Assembly: GCF_003573695.1 (NCBI RefSeq)
Contig: NC_039364.1
Coordinates: forward strand, 70,018,256-70,082,255
Reading direction: 5' to 3'
Length of the DNA stretch: 64,000 nt
Origin: Papaver somniferum
Taxonomy: Eukaryota > Streptophyta > Magnoliopsida > Ranunculales > Papaveraceae
Shown piece after piece: positions 59,090-64,000 of this stretch. The notes below the pieces were generated by a model, which made no database searches, was not told where the DNA came from, and saw only the letters and a list, made by a program, of their open reading frames with translations. Made by a program: the position numbers and the translations under genes. Position 1 is the first letter of the stretch; each line of letters opens with the position of its first letter.

Positions 59090-60727
59090 TGTGACTACTT
59101 TTTTTCCCATAATCTACGTAATGTATACAACTCAGAGAATCTAATACCAAGTAGTAATGATATCTCAGTTGAACTGATATGGTTAAGTAATAAAAGGTAC
59201 TCAAGATAAAGACAAGAATAACGAACAATACTGAGGTAATGTAAATGCTACTAATTTATCAAGAGACACAAGAGATTACGTGGTTCGACTTTCGTCTACG
59301 TCCACGGGGTAATGAGTGATTGTTTGTATTAAGTGTGGTTGTTACAAAGATCTTAAATGCTTCCCAAATTAATAGAGAGAACTCAAGCTATAGTAAATAC
59401 TTAAGTTCTAAACATTAAAGAGGTATAAGCTTAAGACTAGATCTTCTTCTCTTAGGGTATTGAATGCCTTTGTTTATTGGTGAAGCTTGGTATTTATAGC
59501 CCCTTATGCTCCAGATATATCTTTGCTATCTTTGGGTTCATTGTATCCTGATATATCTTCCGTACAAATGGTACCTTCGTCCACCGCACGCTTTCTCCAG
59601 TCGGACTCCGCCACCTCAGCAACCCACGTTCCCTCGAGAACTAACCAGTCTCAGTACAAGATGTACCTTCGTTCACCACGAGCCTTCGCCAGTCAGACTC
59701 TTCCATCTCACATCTCTCCACGTGCTTTGGTTAAGCGTGTAGATAAGGGCTCGCTGCATTAAATGATGATTAGATATGTCAACTGCCTCTGCCCCCTCGC
59801 CAGCTGCCACCTTTCTAGGCTAGGGTTTACTTTACCATCTAAGTCGTCGAGGTATGCTTCCTCGAGATGGGGTAAAGTAGATCAGGAAGGTATCTGCTGC
59901 TTCTCAGGTACCCGTGTATCACCAGTGCTACTTTGTTATCCTGCACATGACCACACGTGCTCCACAGAATATTGGTATTCACAGTTTGCCCATTTTCTTT
60001 CATATTCTACCGATTGGTAGGATTGGAAGAAAAACCTTCCATAACGCCGCCACTTTTGCGCGCACGGATTGGGTGGTCCCCATGTATCCTTTCATGCAAC
60101 AACTGCCCCTAGAATTTCGGGACAACTAAATTTTTGTATTCTTCAGCCGCCTATAAGAAGAAATCTAAGGAAGGATATTCATTATCTTCCTTTTTATTCT
60201 CCGACTGTCGGTCTCCCTCTCTGTCTCTTTCACAGAGATTATATTCTCCTTTTCAACATCAACTGCTGGTCTTCTTATAGACTCCCAAAAGATCTCGTTC
60301 TTGCCCGATCTCCATCAGCAGGTTAGTAATCTTCGATTTTCCTTCGTTGTTGCTTGTGTATTCTTTGTGCTTGGTTTGTTTTTTTAACCTTGATTGTTAC
60401 TGAATTTGTTGTAATGTATGCATGTGTGAATTTTGATCTTCCCATGCCTCTTCTCGCTAATTGAGAACATGGGTTACTCCCTATTTATGTTTTTATCCAT
60501 AATTTTTTCCATGATAATCTTGGCACGCAAACTTGATCGTGAGGGTCGATCATTCTTCATTGACCCACTAGAATTGTTTAAATGACTATTCTTTTGTTTC
60601 CTTTGGTTGGTTAAGTTAAACCCATGCCCAAAGTTTGTTTGATTTTGCCCCAGTCGAGTTTTTGGGTCGACTGTAAATTTCTTCTGCCATTGTTGACGAA
60701 CTGTGCTTTCTGTTGGTGTTAGTAATT
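59090..60727 (+). mobile_element. LTR-like and leader region of another element (lineage uncertain)
   Basis: Starts TGTGACTAC exactly where the B3 LTR is cut, as an LTR end would. It contains 'gagattacgtggttcgac' and 'tctacgtccacgggg', a pair I associate from memory with LTRs of some Ty3/gypsy (Tat-like) elements. TATA-like sequences lie near 59,490 and 60,150. At 60,322-60,722 a leader intron is plausible (cagcag|gttagt ... ggtgttag|taatt). I cannot place the LTR end or a PBS. ORFs here (59,487-60,326) are not convincing. Confidence 0.4.
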
Positions 60728-63700
60728 ATGAGGCTTTAAAAGAAACCTGCGCATAAAGACCCGAGTCCTAGATCTTCTACTGAGCCTCATCCGCGTGTGG
60801 ATCATCCTGATGCTACACCTTCTTCTCCTCCTGAGGCTGGTGAGAATGCTGAGGTACCTGAGGTTACCAAGGAGCGTGAGGTAGAGGAGGTAGCTGCCAA
60901 AAACCTTCCCCCACCTCCGCCTCACTTTGACCTACAGAGGTTGCAGCTGCATGACAAAGATAGTTACTCCAGCTGGTCCCTTGCTGAGATCTCCAGATAT
61001 TTTAATTTGAACAAGTTCGAGATATCCTTTGTTGATGGCCCTGACGTTCTCACCGAGTTTCTGATCCATAGCTTTCCTTACGACGATAACAACTTGCTTA
61101 CCAGTGTTGGCCAGTTGGCCGCATGTATGCTTCTTCCTCTTTATAGCAAGAAGGACCCCTTTTATTACAACGTCTTGTCTGCTAGGGATGATCCTGTGAA
61201 CAAGACTCAAGTTCGAGGGATGATGCAATATACTGATAATTACTGGCGTGCTCTTCGTGAATATTGGTACAGTAGAAAGGGTCAGACTAATCTGAAATCT
61301 TATGACCCTTTTGCTCCTGGGAGGTGTAAAAAGGAGGATTATACCCCTGCCAACTTCAATGCTACGTATGTTGATGCCATTCAAAAAGAAATCTTCTTTC
61401 TTGGTGCGTTGGTCCAAGTCGCATTCATGTTACTTCCAAGAAAATAAGGGAAGGTAACAGCCTTCGTTTGCTGGAGGAGATTGACAAGACGGGGATGACT
61501 TTTATCCCCTATTCAGCTAAGCTCTTCCTACCCCTATCTGATCGTATTCGTCTTGATAATGATAAACATTGGGAACGTACTCCTGTTCGCGTGGTTGGTC
61601 CTTGGGCCCGCGGGTTTACTACCGCAGATCCCAACGTTCCTCGTCCAGCTTCGTCTCTGCCCATCCAAGTATGATAGATATCAGCCTTGGGTTTTCAACC
61701 CTGCCAATCCTGACAAGGTAACCTCCGATTTGTTTAGTTTCTCCACCTTCGTTACGTAGCTTTTTGCTGGAGATTTGATGCTTCTCTTTCTAGCTTGCCC
61801 CTGCTTCTTCTACTGGGACTTCTCCTAGTTCTGTTGGAAATTCCGTAGCTACTCAGACAAGGAAGAGAAAAGCTTCGATTCAAGTAACCAAGTCGACACC
61901 TGCGGAGGTAAGGATACCCTAGTATTCGTAGATACCTTGGTAGTTTGCGCCTGATCCTTAGCCTGAGCACGTGTTCTTTTACAGTCCTTCAAGAAGAATG
62001 CAAGCTGAAAGCTGTTATTGATGTTGAAGAGTCTGATGAGGACCCAAAAGTTGTTGAAGGGGAACCGAAGGACATGGACGGCATAGAGGATGTCGAGGAT
62101 ACCTCCCTTAGCCCTCCTTTGGGTGACATTGAGGAAGACTTTACGAATTTAAGCCCTAGCCATGTTCGTGCTGGTTCTGTAGAAGGTGATAACCTTCATG
62201 TTGGTGGTGGCTCTTTGTTGGTGAACCAAGTGACCACTCAGGTTATTGCGATCCATGCTCCTTCGTCGGAGGTACCTGCTTCTTCACAGCTTGTTTTTCC
62301 GGCTACCACCAGCGTTATAGTTTTATCTTCGAAGGGTCCTTCGTCTTCTCCAGCCACTTCCCGCCCTTCAGGTGGTTCGTTTGCAAAGGGTGCAACTCTG
62401 GTGGTAAGGGTCAATAGTTCAGATTCTCAGCCGAAGAAGAAGGTTGTGATTTCACTTGGTAGCTTCTCCTAAATGCTATGCCTACCTCGTTTGGAAGTGC
62501 TCAATCTGTTTCTACTTCCCTTGCAAGTAGACCTGTAGGTCCACCACCTTCGTCGCCTGATTGGACTAACCTTGGTAACCTTCCTTCTGCTGGTGACATG
62601 AACTTACGAAACACTTCTGGACAAGCATTTGTTTCGTTCCCAACTGTTCGACTATGCCGTCTCTTCGTCGTGGTGATGATCAAGTACTGGTATCCCATGC
62701 TCGCTCCCAAGAGATTGGTGGGACGTCTGTTGATCAAGGAAAAGGAAAGTTACCTGAGAATCTGAGCCTTGGGAGCTCTGATGATGCCATTCTTGAATCC
62801 ATATTGCGAGATTCTAAGGGTCCTTTTTCTGCTGAGGTTAGTCTGCATCAGTTGAGTAACTCCTTGGAGATTGCTTCTAAGCTGGATGATTTGACAGCTC
62901 AGTACCAGATGGCCAAGGACCATTCTTCGATCCAGACTGCCTTCGTTCTTGCCAAAGCCTTGGTGACATCCAAGGGGTAGTATTCAGGAAATGGAGGCTT
63001 TCATGGATAATTATGTGGGTTTTCTTCCCCATCTCTCGATGTTATCAGTAAGTATCTTCTCTTCTTGCCTTTTCGCTTCATTCGTGATGTTGTATGTTCT
63101 TACACCTCCTTGCTTACAACTTTGCAAGCAAATCGACGTTGGTTGCACCTTATTCAAGTTTTACAAAGCCAAGTGTACTCACTTGAATGCTCTCTTGGAG
63201 CGCGCTCGTCAAGATTATGCCTTTGTTAGTGCTCAGCAGTCTGCTTGGTGATGCCGCTTCTTCTGCTAAGATATATTCGTTGGAAAATGAGCTAAAGAAG
63301 ATTTAAAGGTCCTTAGAAGCGTGTTTTATGGCTCTTAAGAAGGCCAATGATGCTGCTAAGATTGATGAAGAGGGCGCAAGGCGGCTGATACAACTTTGGC
63401 TTCAGAGTCTTCAAAAGTGATAGGTTCGTCCATTCTTCCCCTTAGTTTTATTTTTGTTTCTTTTGGTAGCTACGTCCTGAGAGTGCCTACGCCTGCCAGT
63501 TGGTATCTTCGATGAACTCGGACGCCTTCGAGAGCAAGTGACCAAGTTGACCTCCGATGTGTGGTATTATCAGAAGAAATTTGATTGGTTGATGAATGTG
63601 ATCGTTCATAATGAGGCACAAATCTCCCTTGAGTTTGCCCATAACTCAGACCTTGTGAAGAAGATGTCGCTCCTCTATGAGGATAGTGAGAAAATTCTTA

Positions 63701-64000
63701 AGTGGAAAGATAATCTCATATTAAAGCAAAAGGAGGATATTTCTTTGCTGGAAAAGCGTCTCTCATCTCAGGAGATCATCCGTAAGAAGTACTATACAGA
63801 TTTCGAAGATGCATACGCCTTCTTAGTCAAAGTTACTGCTGAACGTAATGTAATGTCCTCCGAAGTATGTACCCTTAGGAATAGACTTACTGAGGCGTCT
63901 CAGTCCTCTTATTCCATGCCCCGTGCATCTACGGTCAAGAGATTAGAATATTTAGAGAATATTCACCGAGCTATATCCTCTGAGAATGCTTCGCTCCGGA
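60728..64000 (+). pseudogene. Degenerate multi-exon gene: globular domain plus long coiled coil
   Basis: From ATG 60,728 (TAA at the fourth codon) a frame runs with a Pro/Glu-rich leader, then a domain (SYSSWSLAEISRYFNLNKF, QLAACMLLPLYSKKDPFYYN, YTDNYWRALREYWY). It breaks near 61,420 and 61,670 and continues to YDRYQPWVFNPANPDK. GT-AG introns of 76, 77 and 81 bp fit at 61,718-61,793, 61,908-61,984 and 63,048-63,128. A Ser/Pro-rich linker (61,985-62,980, several frames) precedes Glu/Lys-rich coiled coil, including an uninterrupted frame 63,481-64,000 that leaves the window. Architecture resembles plant 'putative gypsy-type transposon' (Transposase_28) ORFs, which would suit ORF1 of a Tat/Ogre-like element. 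That is inference; a decayed host gene is possible. Confidence 0.45.

Noticed and set aside
59487..60326. Overlapping 70-90-codon ORFs before the right-hand gene
   Set aside because: Three overlapping frames with no shared motif, in an LTR/leader-like region with a possible intron donor at 60,322. None is supported.

Overview
This window looks like pericentromeric or otherwise repeat-rich DNA from a flowering plant, probably a eudicot. It is AT-rich, carries Ty1/copia and Ty3/gypsy LTR retrotransposons inserted into one another plus one Helitron, and I recognise no intact host gene. The copia primer-binding sites all read TGGTATCAGAGC (initiator tRNA-Met). The LTRs remind me of Papaveraceae (poppy) repeats, but that is from memory and unverified.

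Layout. 1-1,015: the start of a very long LTR ('D', minus). 1,016-14,655: the 5' end of a minus-strand copia element (gag start, PBS, 5' LTR), whose LTR is split by a 10.9-kb Athila-type gypsy element (3,372-14,321, minus) with decayed gag, protease, RT, RNase H and integrase. 14,656-30,503: one plus-strand copia LTR split three times: by a 2.5-kb Helitron (14,872-17,382), by copia element B1 (17,968-26,871, minus, TSD GTTTT) and by a probable solo D LTR (27,158-30,473). 30,504-32,333: the interior behind that LTR (C-a). 32,334-33,340: a palindrome of two facing LTR ends. 33,341-40,953 and 49,559-52,859: further C-family interior, a minus-strand solo LTR, a second copy of the C 3' region and an intact plus-strand 3' LTR, with B2 (40,954-49,558, minus, TSD GTAAG) inserted near the end. 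52,860-59,089: B3, an older relative of B1 with both LTRs cut. 59,090-64,000: a different LTR-like/5' region followed by a degenerate multi-exon gene with a long coiled coil, probably the first ORF of another element; it runs off the window.

How it works together. B1, B2, B3 and the C copies look like non-autonomous Sirevirus-like (SIRE/Maximus) copia elements. They keep LTRs of about 2.4-2.9 kb, PBS, polypurine tract and gag or gag-like ORFs, but no protease, integrase or RT was seen. They would depend on enzymes supplied in trans. The most interesting material is in these elements: a small coiled-coil ORF downstream of gag (ORF2) that is recognisably conserved as protein between differently diverged copies; an array of small hairpins with covarying stems before the 3' LTR; several extra polypurine tracts; and LTR arrays of short GC-rich motifs that differ between families. 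All retrotransposon ORFs that can be compared carry stops or frameshifts, so most copies are dead as coding units.
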